Assembly (NCBI GenBank): GCA_037783415.1
Contig: JAZGTN010000022.1
Span: 4,774,001 to 4,838,000 of the forward strand
Length of the DNA stretch: 64,000 bases
Reading direction: 5' to 3'
Source: Leptasterias polaris
Taxonomy: Eukaryota > Echinodermata > Asteroidea > Forcipulatida > Asteriidae
The notes below the pieces were generated by a model, which saw nothing but the letters and a program-made list of their open reading frames with translations, was not told the origin of the DNA and made no database searches. This document shows, one piece after another, positions 22,765 through 34,303 of this stretch (the first letter of the stretch is position 1; every line of letters begins with the position of its first letter). Both the position numbers and the translations under genes were made by a program.

Positions 22765-23689
22765 GTTGTAATTTTTAATTTTTTTGATAAGTTTGAATCT
22801 GAAAAACAATCGATTTGTATGATATTCATCTTAAATCTCACATTTTGAAGAGCTCCAAATTACAATATCTGCAAGAAAATAAGCAGCTTTCAAAATAACC
22901 TTGATAGTTTAACACGCATGAAATTCCTGACAAAACGTAAATGGTCTGATTTTTTTCCCACTACGACGTGACCACCGACTTTGATTAACATTTCACAGGT
23001 TGGTTAGACGGTGTTTATTAAACTCGGAGATGGAAATATATTTACTCTTTAGCTTTAATTTAGTTTTCATGGATTACTCATTGGTAAAATATACTCCATG
23101 AATCCAATGCACGTTCAGCTGGCCGATGTGGTGGGGGCATACACCACACAACAGTGGTTAAAATAATTATCATACAAATGAAATTAGTCTTTACAAAGTG
23201 AGCTGTGGATCTGAGCTGTGGAACTAGAAAAACTAATACAGCGGTGTAACTATCAAAGATATTATATCAAGACTATCAATGGCAAGCGATTGTATACAAG
23301 GGTACTTTCCTCGCCTACGGAGGAAGCCCGTGTTGAATAATGCAGGGCCAGGGCAAAACAGCCTTACTGCTTGTTCAAACATGGTCCCCGGTGACATTCA
23401 GAGACAGTTGATAACCGTTGCTTAACAATTTGCATTGCAGCGATATTGATGATCCTAAGTTAATGGATTTTGAATAAATAAGAATGGTCAACTTCTTCCC
23501 GCGGGCTATGTTAGCTCCCTCGGGCTTTGGCTGGCGTTCTCAGTTATCGTTTTACTTTTAGGGTAGGCCTAAGGGAAGATTATTCTTGTAAAACGTGGGA
23601 TTATTGAAGTTAAATCTGCACTTTGTTGGTCAATTTGCAGAACTTAGGCCCCCTTGTTATTTAAGAAGTAAATAGGTTAAAGGGTGTCC
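22765..23689. other. No recognisable feature
   Basis: AT-rich unassigned DNA. Confidence 0.45.
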
Positions 23690-24030
23690 TTGATTTGAGA
23701 CGTCATCGTTATTGGAGAAAGAGGGTTCCTACCAGGGTAGAAGAATACCCAAATTGGGGTAGTTTGGTCATTATCATTAGGTTTCCTAATTGGGACGTAG
23801 CTATCCTCATCGAGAGAAGAAGGTTCCATTCGGGGTAACAGTGTATCCCAATTGGGGTAGTCTGTTTCATACAACTTTCCTGATTTAAGGACATTTTATA
23901 TCCTAATCGAGAAAAGGTACCATTCAGGGTAGAAGTTTATCCCAATTGGGGTAGTTTAATTGATCTCATGAAGGTTTCCTGATTAGGGACAATACTATCT
24001 TCATTGGAATAAGTGATGAGTACCAATCAG
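23690..24030. repeat. Degenerate tandem repeat, units of 94-98 bp
   Basis: CCCAATTGGGGTAG-type words at 23747, 23845 and 23939, each preceded by GTACCATTCAGGGTAGAAG-like and TATCCTCATCGAGA-like words. About 3.5 units. Related to 7718-7800 and 52580-52680. Confidence 0.8.
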
Positions 24031-24252
24031 GTACCCTGAATCGGAAAGATAGAGTAACACCGCCCAGTGTTTAATTAGGCCTAGGCATACTGTCGTAATT
24101 TAGGTAGTACAGTATTTTGGAAAACACTGAACTGATGTAATAAATACATCGGGAATAAAGACAAGCTATTTTTCCCTACCTCAAAGTATGATACCGTACG
24201 GTAATGTCTGAGCTTCCCGCGTCAAGCGGGGGAGGTGGACCTCACAGGCACC

Positions 24253-24330
24253 TCAAGTGCGATTCGAACCCACGACATTTTTGAGCATAGATAATATGAG
24301 TATGATCTTATACTATGGTAAGTCACGAGA
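24253..24330 (-). mobile_element. tRNA-like SINE fragment
   Basis: Contains the B box GTGGGTTCGAATCGCAC on the minus strand with a decayed A-box side. Only the internal promoter part is recognisable. Confidence 0.4.
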
Positions 24331-24890
24331 CATCGTACACTTTTATGGAAAGCCACGTTGACTTGAATAAAAAATATTTAAAAAAACAAACAATTACATC
24401 ATGTTAGGACCTGATGGGGATTTTTTTTAAATGGATTTTATTATTTTGGTCTAACTTATAAGGTGCAGCATTGACTGCAAGTGGTTGTTACTGTCCCCTT
24501 TAGGGTTACAAACTTTTCATGTAGTGAATGGCTGATGACAGTACATGTCTGCCTGAAATATATTCTGACATAAATGCCGTATAGTTAAAAATGCTTACAA
24601 TCTAATTGCCCACACATCATTTATCACAGTCATGTACCCTGCAAAAATGAGCAAACAAAATGGGCTCATCAGTCACTTCTTTAGCAGTTTTTACAAACCA
24701 TCAACTTATTCCCGATAAACCAACAGTCTACCATTCATTAAAGTCACCTGGAAATAGATTTATTTTATTTTTTAAATATAAGAGTATATGTATATTAACA
24801 ATAAAACAATTTTTTGAGTAATTGTTTGTAAGTATTTATATGTTAAAAAAATAGATAAAGTTGTTTGGGGGCGACTCCGCCCATCCCTTT
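24331..24890. other. No recognisable feature
   Basis: AT-rich unassigned DNA. Confidence 0.45.
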
Positions 24891-25558
24891 TTGTGACGTC
24901 AATCGAGGAAGACTTCGCCTCGATTGAACATCGACCCCACTCGAACTTGCCTGCATTTACGTTGTATATACACGTGCAAGTAGTGAGATTGTACGTTTCG
25001 TTTGGTTATCCAAAAGGGGGGTTTTTCTTGCATTTTTCCAGCGAAAATTGCTGCTGGATGCAGCAAAACGACTAAAGATGGGGTCAGCCAGCATTTTTTT
25101 CCTGCAGATCCCAAATATAGGCAGTTACGGGCATCGAAAGTTAGGCTAACGAGGGCAAAGTGGTCCGGTCCGACGTCGTTTTCAGCGCTATGCAGCGAAC
25201 ACTTGGATAGCCCGGGGATTCTTTCGTTGGTAGTAGTGTGCAAGGGAAGTTGCAGTGAAGCTTAGGTTACCAGCGAAATGTTTCTGGTGGAAAAACAATA
25301 CCTCGTATTATCCGTGTTCTCGTTATGACCATGCTCGTATCTTCCGTTTTTAAGACATAGAAACGCGCATGGGACAGTTCGGGACCGGTGAAAAACCTCG
25401 TATAAACTGGCGTCTCGTATTAGTCGACTGTACACTGTCCTAGGATTGCATTGGGTGGTGACGTCCGAATACGAAAACGCATCATACTGATCAGGTACCC
25501 AGACGTAATGTACGGGGCCAGACTACACATTTTCTCCTGCCTCGATTGACGTCACGAA
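24891..25558. mobile_element. Inverted-repeat element carrying a THAP exon
   Basis: Left end TTGTGACGTCAATCGAGG, right end CCTCGATTGACGTCACGAA: 18-bp inverted repeats with one mismatch. A third inverted copy, CCTCGATTG, follows the left end at 24918, giving a small hairpin. The region between is GC-richer than its surroundings and holds a THAP zinc-finger remnant, as P-element-like transposases do. It could instead be the CpG-rich promoter (GC box, CRE-like TGACGTCA) of a host THAP gene. Confidence 0.5.
25049..25265 (+). pseudogene. THAP-type zinc-finger fragment
   Basis: In the frame starting at ATG 25002, residues 18-68 read AGCSKTTKDGVSQHFFPADP and then RAKWSGPTSFSALCSEH. This matches the C2CH THAP DNA-binding module: cysteine 20, FP at 33-34, invariant tryptophan 54, and C64-x2-H67 with 43 residues between the second and third ligands. 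The first zinc-ligand cysteine is absent in this frame, but two cysteine codons sit in the neighbouring frame at 25049-25054, so a one-base frameshift probably separates them. No downstream catalytic domain is seen before 25558. Either a decayed transposase N-terminus or an exon of a host THAP gene with a sequencing error. Confidence 0.55.
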
Positions 25559-27074
25559 CAGCGCCATGTAAAGGGGGGCCTATTTTTTAATTTGTAATTA
25601 AAGGAAAAATACAATTTTTTTACCTTAGTAAATTGTTTATTCACATTCCACTCATAAAAAATGTATATATTAATGACAAAAGCTTTATTTTGAAAAAATA
25701 CCACTGCCAGGTGCCTTTAAAAGAATGAGTAATGGATATTGAAAATGGGATTGGTACAGTGTGCGTTTCGTCCTTTTGTAATGTCACGGGTCAGTGGGGA
25801 TATAGACTGTTTAATCCAGCCCCCTTCCCCATTAATTATGCAAGTAAATACTAGGAAGTTTAAATTTAATATGTATGCAGCAGCATACCTGCATCGGTAG
25901 CACCACTATGCAAAAAGGTCATTCTCTGTGGACTGAGGTCAAAGTCTGTGCATTTAGCTGAGAGCTCAATGACATTGATCAAATTTAAAGTGATGCTGCA
26001 AGCAGTTCCTTGAAAGGCAGATAGTACATTCTGAGATATTTGTGTTCCAGAAATATAGTTTGTTTTGAAAGAGCTAATTGTACTTAAAATAAACAATACA
26101 TAAATATTTTATTTCATGTTGTTAAGAAACATCTAAAGGCGCAACATCGGGCCAATTCTATCAGAAAAATAATTATTCTTTTTGAAAACATGATAACGAT
26201 TACAATTGGCATTATGTTATTATTCTTTTAAGGATGCCAGGTCCGAGTTTTGGCAGATTTGGCCTCAAATTTATATTTCAATTCTAAATAGGCCATGTAA
26301 CTTAAATACCACGAAAAATGAATTGTACAGAAGTGGTTTCTTCAATTGAAGTACACTAAGCGTAATGTAAAAAAGAAAACATTGGATTTATGTAAACAAA
26401 TTCACAACTTTTCAGTTCAAAGCTGATAGGCCTTTAGGAATTATTGCATTTACCTAAACGTTTATATCCATCAGAAATCTTATGTAGGCCTACCCCCACT
26501 CAATGATTTAAATACAAGAGTATATTTAAAGTTTAGTCTTTATCTCAATTATTTGCAAAACAATTTAATTAACAAATTTGAAATTAGCAAATGGTTCTTT
26601 AAAAATGCTGTCATCTATTAAATTTATTTGTGTTTTTTTTTATAAAAAATCTAGTTCATAATTTCACTCATGCATCGCATGCTTGTCTCAAGAAGTAGGC
26701 CTACCAAATCTTACTTTGGTAAAAAATCTTATGAAAGACAAACACAGCCGACAAACAGGATTTGAGTTCGGCTTGCCTTGCAGAATAAATGACAGGACGA
26801 GAAACCACAGGAGAGACGAAAAAGGAATGGAGATGAAGGGGAACAAACCTGAAACGGAAATTTCCCCGGAGCCCGCTCTAACCATGACTGTAATGCAATC
26901 AAACAGGTTGCTTCCATAGTACATTAAATAAGAATGAAAACAACTGAGGTATGAAAAATCGAATCAAGTTGGTCAGAGGTTGGTATCGCCGTAGGCTCCC
27001 ACATTGTACTCGCCACTCTACTCAATTTACCACACTATCATACAGACTTAAAGGTGTGGCACATAAGTGACATA
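25559..27074. other. No recognisable feature
   Basis: AT-rich unassigned DNA; small open frames at 25866-26096 and 26683-26924 have no family match I can name. Confidence 0.45.
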
Positions 27075-27202
27075 ATGCTTACCAGAACAAGTTTACCAGC
27101 CAAACAAAACTGTTTCCCATGTACAATGTATGACTGGTATCCTGCTAATTTCTGCTTAGCAGACAGTTGTTTTTGCTTAAGCACTCTGTGAAATTGGGCC
27201 CT
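27075..27202. mobile_element. GGGCCC-family MITE, right part
   Basis: ATGCTTACCAGAACAAGTTT, GACTGGTATCCTGCTAATTT and the end CTCTGTGAAATTGGGCCC. The left terminus is lost. Confidence 0.8.
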
Positions 27203-27528
27203 GATGGTCATTATGTTCAATAAACATGAACAAAATATGGCCCTTTCGAGAGCATATTTGGCGTGGGCTCGGGCTTACGGTTCCGTCAGTTGCTTTGAAA
27301 ACAAGCGCTTTCTGGTGGGCTCCAAAGAAGCGGATAGAGCCAGCCTGACCCAAACCGAAATCATTCGTGCTTTCGATAGGGGCCATTATTGGTTTTTATT
27401 TGTACATAATATAGGCCCAGGCTTGTTTTAACTTGGCATATCAAAATACACATAGCAGGAGTCAGTTTGTTTTCATACATTGTATTATATATACAGAATA
27501 TTGGTACTGGTTTAATTGTTTTAATAAT

Positions 27529-29223
27529 TAGGTGTTCGGGCTTAGAAGCCCGAACAACTCTTTGTTATTGTTCGGTTTTTTTTAGGTGTTCGGGCCTTAC
27601 GCCCGAACAACTCTTTGTTTTTGTTCGGGTTTTTTTTTTCTTCTTCTTTGTTTTGCTTATTCTTCTCCCCGAGCTTTGTCCGCAAGCAAACGCATACTCG
27701 CGAATCTTTGATCAACTTGAAACTTTATGTGAAGTTAGAACATAACTAGGAGAAGCCGAGTAAGTTGTGACGTCACGATTACGTCATCGGGTGTCAAATT
27801 ACAAGCCATTTTAGCTCAAAAAGTGCCCTCATGCCGATGCCTGTATGTATGTGAATAGTGAAGCTACAGTATTCATATTTGGGCATATGATAGATCGAGA
27901 CACGGGCAACATTTGAAAAGTTAACGCCAAAATCACTTGACCTTTACTTCCGGTCGTACCGGAAGGTCAAAGTTTGACTTTCTGCAATTCTTAACAAAAA
28001 AATCATTTCCTGGCAAAATTATTAACTTCTGTTTAATTGATCAACTTCAAATTTACACCATGTTAGAACCTTGATGAAACCTCCATCAAGTTGTTGTGAC
28101 GTCATGATGACGTCATCAGGTGTTGAAATACAGTAAATCAAAATTTAATATTTCAAAAATCATAACTCAATCACTTCTGAATGGATTGCTACAATCAATA
28201 CATCATCGGACAGGTTTTTTAAAACCCAACAAATGCTACACAAAGAGTTACCCCGTTTGTAATTGACCTCCGGCTCAAAATGTAAGTTGAACATTACGTT
28301 AGTATTAGCCCGCAGCAGAAGCAAAGGGCTGGTCGTTCCGCTCCATTGACCACGTGTAATCTTGCATGTACATGTAAACTGTACACACACTCGCCATTGA
28401 TCTTAAGGTTCAAAGTCCACGAAGACTGTGCGTTGCTGGCCCACATGTACATGTACATGTACATGTACATGTACATGTACATGAAGCGTACAGTAAAGTT
28501 GATGCGTTATCCATGGTGGCGCTATACCAAGTTAATGGTCCTTTGTTACTGCACTCATTGATAAATGCAACCATCCTTCGGAAATCTACGTCGTTCGACG
28601 GTGGTCCAATGAATAGCTCATTGCATAACCTTCGTGTTAGCCTTTTGTTGGCTTGGTGGTAAATATCAACTGAATGAGTGTATTTTGCTGAACTGTTTTG
28701 GTGATTTGAATAACTTTTGATAACTGAGAAAATGCAATCGGAAAAAGGTCAACATAAATTTGACTCTGATCAACAACGATTTTTACGCGAATCTAACTTT
28801 TAGATCCTGTTGAATACTTCAAAGAAATACAATGTGAACAGCAAAATAAATTAAACATAAATTGCACATCGTGTAAACAGAAGGTTCTTATGCCCTTTTC
28901 ATAATCATAACAAATGATGTTGCTTCACACATAAGGTAGCAAGCATGCGTAGTTTGATAACATTTATTTTTGAATTGTAAGTGATGGTCTTTTAATTTAT
29001 CAGTTAAGTTTGTGACTATTTACATGAAAATTGTTATACATGTGTATCTAAACTACTTTATAGAGACTCATAATTATAGCAACGATATAAATTCCCCCCG
29101 TGTACACTAAAAGTATAAATGTAATAGGTTTGCGAACGACTTTTTTGAATATTAAAAAACTATCAATAATCTGCTTACGCATTTTAGTAACATAACAGTG
29201 CCCCATCGATACCCGAACACCTA
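27529..29223. mobile_element. 1.7-kb inverted-repeat element with TGACGTCA palindromes
   Basis: The ends TAGGTGTTCGGG and CCCGAACACCTA are perfect 12-bp inverted repeats. The left end is followed by a second nested copy (GGTGTTCGGGCCTTACGCCC at 27581). Inside, a motif block GTTGTGACGTCAyGATkACGTCATC recurs at about 27766 and 28093; related blocks lie just outside at 29270 and 30223. No open reading frame for a transposase. Confidence 0.6.
28443..28483. repeat. (ACATGT)n microsatellite
   Basis: About seven ACATGT units; a self-complementary hexamer repeat able to form a cruciform. Confidence 0.95.
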
Positions 29224-29399
29224 GTGTTTGTTTTCACATACACTAAATCTCTAGTGAATTTTTTGAGTTTGACGTCATAATGACGTCATCCATTGATTTA
29301 TTGGGTAATTAAATGTAATTAATTTAAATCAAATTTTGAGTTTTTGGTTTAACAACCAGAACTCAGAAACTAAGAACGATAAATTCGTTGTTATTTTTT

Positions 29400-30490
29400 G
29401 AAAACAAATGGTATTTAAACCGCTGCAAGCAGTCATGTGACAATTCATACAGGTTTACTTTCGAGACACATTGTCAATGTAACTGTGAAGCTATCAATAA
29501 TGTACAATGTACTGGTAAAATGTACACAATAGTGTCTAGACTCCGAAGTTTAATTTAGTACATACATTGTGTCAGACAATAAACCATTGCAAGCAGCCAT
29601 GTGATAAATCATGATTGTTTTTATTTTCGAGACACATTTGTCAAGGTAACTGTGAAGCTATCAAATCGTCACCCACCGGTTCCACGAACTGACACACACG
29701 TAGACAGTAAAAAGTAACAATTGTAGAAAACGGCATCTAATGTTGAAGGCTTTTATAAAATACCGCTTTCCTTCAAAAAGTCACTAGTTCTTACAGTGGA
29801 GACTTGTTACTTTGAACTTCATATACATGGTGCTTATGACCGCTTTTTGTCCTAAATTAATAAGCAATAAAGTAAAACGTTTTGTGTTAGTACGTGAAAT
29901 CAAAAATTGATGCAAAATGTTTTCGAGCTTGAAACATTAGTACCGTAGCTCACAGTATTCCGGGATGGGATGGGAAACAACTTCTGACTCGATCAAGCAT
30001 ATTCTGTAGATTTCAAAATTAAACTATTTTGTTTGAAAATAGACGATTGATTGAGCGTGCTCTAACAGGGGGTGACTTCATAATTCCTTACATTATAACA
30101 TCAGAGAACACATAAAGTAGCATACCGCGCCGCACAGTCTTATGGAGGTTTTTTTTTTTACCACACAGGCCATAGAACAGAAATTGTTGCGAGCGAAATC
30201 TATTGACTTTACGTTGGGCACTGGTGACGTCATGATGACGTTAGAGCACGCTCTATCAATCGTCTATTTTCAAACAACATGCGACAAGTCATGAATGCTT
30301 ACTTTCGAGACACATTTTGTCAATGTGACTGTAACAATCAAATCGTCACCGACGCCACACACACGTAGATCCCATAGTGAAAAGTAACAATCGGAGAAAA
30401 CGGCGTTCAATGTTGAACGCTTTTTTAAATCCCGCTTTCCTTCAAAACGCTTGGGTATTTTTAACTGGTTTTCTTACAACGGAGACTTGA
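29400..30490. repeat. Diverged local triplication
   Basis: TTTCGAGACACATT..GTCAA.GTAACTGTGAAGCTATCAA occurs at 29460-29500, 29630-29665 and, decayed, 30303-30340. The block GAAAACGGCATCTAATGTTG, GCTTTCCTTCAAAA, GACTGCTTTTCGTCCTAAAT occurs at 29728-29855 and 30397-30540. Confidence 0.75.
30031..30275. mobile_element. 245-bp MITE with 36-bp terminal inverted repeats
   Basis: GTTTGAAAATAGACGATTGA at the left and TCAATCGTCTATTTTCAAAC at the right; the full 36-bp repeats differ at one base. Inserted into the triplicated block 29400-30490. Confidence 0.88.
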
Positions 30491-30540
30491 TGCTTTGATT
30501 TTCATTTAAATGGTGCTTTTGACTGCTTTTCGTCCTAAAT

Positions 30541-31042
30541 GAAAAAATTAAACTCTTTACGATACCAACCGCGTGTATTGAAAAACGGCTCATCATTCCC
30601 CCACCACCGGAACCGAACACCTTGAGTTTGTGGTATGACAAACTCTGAATCGCTATAGTTTTATACAAAATTGTACTCAAAATAAAGCTTTTAGATTCCG
30701 ATATCTTCAATTCTGTTTTTAAGACTATCACCATTTCACAGCACACCTTTAAATACTAGAGTCTACCTTTTGTGTTGACATTCCATCGAGGAATGCCGTT
30801 GGTTATGTGGGAAGATTATTTCATTGGGGATACCGCGGTTAAACAAATGGAACGGGACTTAATACTGAATGCACTTTTTCTTCAAATACAAACGGCGAAC
30901 TATTAAAATATTGAAACGATATGCCTTGGCGCAAGGCTGGTCGACAGCTGCGTTTTGAATGACAGTTTGTTGCGTCATCTCAGGACATATTTAAATATCT
31001 GGCACCTCATTTTTCAAACAAGATCGTAGTTCAATTGCTGCT
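30541..31042. other. No recognisable feature
   Basis: Unassigned DNA. Confidence 0.4.
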
Positions 31043-31206
31043 CGATATGGGGCAGAGGGAGGCCCCCCCTCTATTGTGTCTTCATTGTGTTCTGGGAATC
31101 TCAGGAATTCTTTTGAGAATTTTAGGGGGGGTGCTTCTGTATACAAGAGGGAAGAGTGTGTTAGGGTTAGGGTTAGTTTGGGGGGGCCTCCCTCTGCCCC
31201 ATATCG
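31043..31206. mobile_element. 164-bp MITE with perfect 26-bp inverted repeats
   Basis: Left CGATATGGGGCAGAGGGAGG plus CCCCCC, right its exact reverse complement. The interior holds TTAGGGTTAGGGTTAG at 31161-31176, a telomere-like motif. Confidence 0.9.
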
Positions 31207-31299
31207 GGCATGGTATATCGTAGTTCGGTTTCTGAAAATGGTGCTAAGTTGCGGGAAAAACGATACGGTGAAAGGATTTCACATTATAAGCCATGCTGA

Positions 31300-31407
31300 G
31301 ATATGGTGGACACATTAATCTATGACACTATTACTTTATTAGGTTTGGGTAAAATTGTCTGTATACACCCAAACCAAACAGCTCACTCTTGTAGTGTCCG
31401 TCATATC
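31300..31407. mobile_element. GAGATATGGTGGAYAC MITE, copy 2
   Basis: GAGATATGGTGGACACATTA at the left, GTGTCCGTCATATC at the right, CTGTATACACCCAAACCAAA inside. Same family as 20975-21076. Confidence 0.72.
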
Positions 31408-31801
31408 CCCCTTCCCCAACAAATTTTTAAAAAAATCAATAAAAAAATGGTTTCTTGTAAATGCAGCCAAGGGCCGGACAGTTTCAGAAGCCACACTTAG
31501 TCAAATTAGTCGATTGTTTGTAATTTTACAATGTTGTACTAATGCAATTCCACTTCAGTAATGTAATGAATCATTTGGAATCCCAAACAGTCATGTGATC
31601 AACGTTTAATTCCAAATTCAACTCAGTTGATCCAGATTTGTGAGGTGGATTCATGGGATTAAAGATGGCGACGTAAAAAAGATGAGTGAAATATTCATAG
31701 ACATTTATCCGTGAGGACTATCTCATAATATAGGCCTAAAGCAAGTATACTTTACTGCAGTGTGAGGATATATTCAAGTACTTTATCTGTTAGGGTTGTA
31801 A

Positions 31802-31908
31802 CATATACTTATAAACTTTAATTTAGTCCAAAGTACTTGCTATATATGAAGAGAAGTCTTTAAGATAAAGTACTGTACTTTGGACTAAATTAAAGTTTAT
31901 AAGTATGT
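31802..31908. repeat. Hairpin, about 34-bp arms
   Basis: Left CATATACTTATAAACTTTAA continuing TTTAGTCCAAAGTAC; right GTACTTTGGACTAAATTAAA continuing GTTTATAAGTATGT. Loop about 40 bases. Confidence 0.88.
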
Positions 31909-32067
31909 TATACATGAGAACTACTCATGAGTTCAGCACTCTAAATCTGCATAAGGAATATTCTCTAGTTATAGTCAGTACTTTATCTTAAAGGATCTCT
32001 TCATACTTTGGACTGTATTACAGTTTATATCCTAAGTATGTTATCCATAAGAACCACTTGATCTGTA

Positions 32068-32175
32068 TAAGGACTATTCTAGCAAGTAATATCTACCAGT
32101 AAGGACTATTCTAGCAAGTAATATCTACCAGTAAGGACTATTCTAGCAAGTAATATCTACCAGTAAGGACTATTT
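32068..32175. repeat. 32-bp tandem repeat, about 3.3 units
   Basis: Unit TAAGGACTATTCTAGCAAGT plus AATATCTACCAG at 32068, 32100 and 32132. Decayed AAGGACTAT words extend to about 31710 and 32520. Confidence 0.93.
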
Positions 32176-32196
32176 TACATATCAGTTCTTTATTTC

Positions 32197-32426
32197 TATA
32201 GATAGTTCCCAGTAGACGCCATCTTTACGGGCAAATCGCATTTTGGCTTGCAGGCGCGTCAAGCGCTCAAATTATTAACGCAGCCGCGTCGTTCACTAAC
32301 CAATCATGCAATGAGTTGTGTGAAATGTACGCGTGCTGCACGCCGTTCTCACGCGTAACGCGGGACTGTGTGTTCCAAATTGCCCGTAAAGATGGCCGAC
32401 CTACGTCATACTGCAACCTATCTATA
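32197..32426 (+). mobile_element. 230-bp TATAGATAG MITE, copy 1
   Basis: Ends TATAGATAG and CTATCTATA. The sub-terminal CCATCTTTACGGGCAA and TTGCCCGTAAAGATGG form a second inverted repeat. The interior is GC-rich with GCGCGTCAAGCGCTC and ACGCCGTTCTCACGCG. The orientation is opposite to the copies at 54289 and 57929. Confidence 0.92.
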
Positions 32427-33487
32427 AGGGCTATACTCATACACTTGAAACAAGTACCATTTGATGTAAGCACTATGTTAAAAGTTAAAGTAATAAGCTC
32501 TTTATCCGTAAGGACTATATTTATAACAAGTACACTCACTATCAGTATAGAACTACATTCAGCACTTTATCCGCAAGTACTTTCTTCACAAAATATGTGA
32601 TAAAACAAAACAAAATTCGCGATGTTTTCACTCAAGTTCCACCTAATAAACGAAATCTTCAAAAAGGTTTTTGTGTGGTGGATATATTTATTAAAAACTG
32701 TGAGACGGAAATAAAAAGTTAATCTTCAATAAAATTCATATAGCCTAGTATTGTGATGAATTAGTTTATCCTAAAGCTTTTGAAAACACTTACACCACTA
32801 AGGTAAATCCCGGGTGAAATCAGAAATAGAAAGTACAAAAATGTAAATGCTAATTTTGAGCGGCAATCTGTTTATGGCAAACATCCTTTATAGTATAATC
32901 TTGTCAAGCCTTATTAACTTGATAACAGACAATGCCGCCCTTTCCTTCCCTTGACCGACTCAAGGCCTTGTATACGTTAAAACAAAATCCCCTGCTCGTC
33001 CAAGCAGCGTGACCGTCAAACTAATTTTGCTCTGAAAAATTCAGCCTTTTGTTCTTGCCGTGGCTTGGCAATTAGCATGACGAAACGTACCCGGGAGCTT
33101 GTAAAAAGGTCACAACCATAATGACTGAAAAGCTACCAGGTTCTGTACATCACCTGCATAAGTGTGGTTTCAACATAGATAGCTTCAAAGGGATTATAAA
33201 ATATTGATTTTGGGTGAAGACTATACATACGTTTAAACCCGTTTTGATTACAGCAGTGTTTTGGGAATAGTATACGATCATACAGAAAGGCTGTTCAGGA
33301 AACCAATGGATGGTAGGCCCTACGTCAAGTATTTGGGGATACTTCATCAAAACCCTCTAGTTTTCAAGAAACATTAATATTTCAAAGGGTTTAAAAACAG
33401 ACGTTTTATACTCAAAAGAGTGCATTAATTCAAATCCAAAGTGTGTCAATATCATAGTTTGTTTTTTTACTGTTTAAAATGTCAACA
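32427..33487. other. No recognisable feature
   Basis: Unassigned AT-rich DNA. Confidence 0.4.
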
Positions 33488-33712
33488 TACATTAGAAAAA
33501 CTCGTCAGTTGACCCGGATTCCGAGTCTCATGGGGACTTGACCATTTCCGGGTCAAGCTGACCCGGAAACTGGTTTCAAAACAAAAGGGGTTTTAATGGG
33601 ATTCTTCGTCAGGTTGATCCAGTGGGTCATTTTGACTCAGATTCCAGGTCATTCTGACCCAGCAATGGGTCAGGCCCCACGAGACCCAGAATCCGGATGT
33701 TTTTAGAGTGTA
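33488..33712. mobile_element. GGGTCA-type inverted-repeat element, short copy
   Basis: Left GTTGACCCGGATTCCGAGTC, right GAGACCCAGAATCCGGATGT plus TTTTAGAGTGTA; these are imperfect inverted repeats. Several GGTCAnnnTGACCC words inside; no tandem array. Confidence 0.7.
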
Positions 33713-33925
33713 CGGCTGACATAAATCTTTCAAAGAAAAGAAAACCCTTAATAATGAAATCGTGTACATGATTGTTAACTAGTATTATCACATACGTTCA
33801 AATGCTGCCATCACTTCATTAAGAAGCCAAATTTGCTACTCAGAAACAAATTGGTCACGTTGATCCCAATACACCACATGAATTTTTGAATCGCAATATA
33901 TTCTCATTTATGAATCTTACCCAGC

Positions 33926-34303
33926 TTTAAAGGCACTGAACACGTTTGGTAATTGTCAAAGACCAGTATTCTCACTTGGTGTATCCCAACATATGCATAA
34001 ATTAACAAGCCTGTGAAAATTTGGACTCAATTGGTCATTGAAGTTGCAAGAAAATGATGAAAGAAAAAACACCCTTGTTGTACAAATTAGTGTGCTTTCA
34101 GATAGGAATAAAAGGCTTCTGGCCAGAAGTCTTTTATTATTTTAGTGAGAAATTACCTCTTTCTCAAAAACTACATTACTTCAGAGGGAGTGGTTTCTCA
34201 CAATGTTTTATACTATCAACAGCTCTCCGTTGCTTGTTACCAAGTAAGTTTTTATGCTAATATATATTTTGAGTAATTACCAAACGTGTACAGTGCCTTT
34301 AAA
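33926..34303. mobile_element. TTAA-type MITE (TTTAAAGGCACTG family), intact
   Basis: Starts TTTAAAGGCACTGAACACGT, ends ACGTGTACAGTGCCTTTAAA. Inside CACTTGGTGTATCCCAACAT, CTTTCTCAAAAACTACATTA and TTTTATACTATCAACAGCTC, a word order I associate with abundant echinoderm repeats. Confidence 0.85.
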
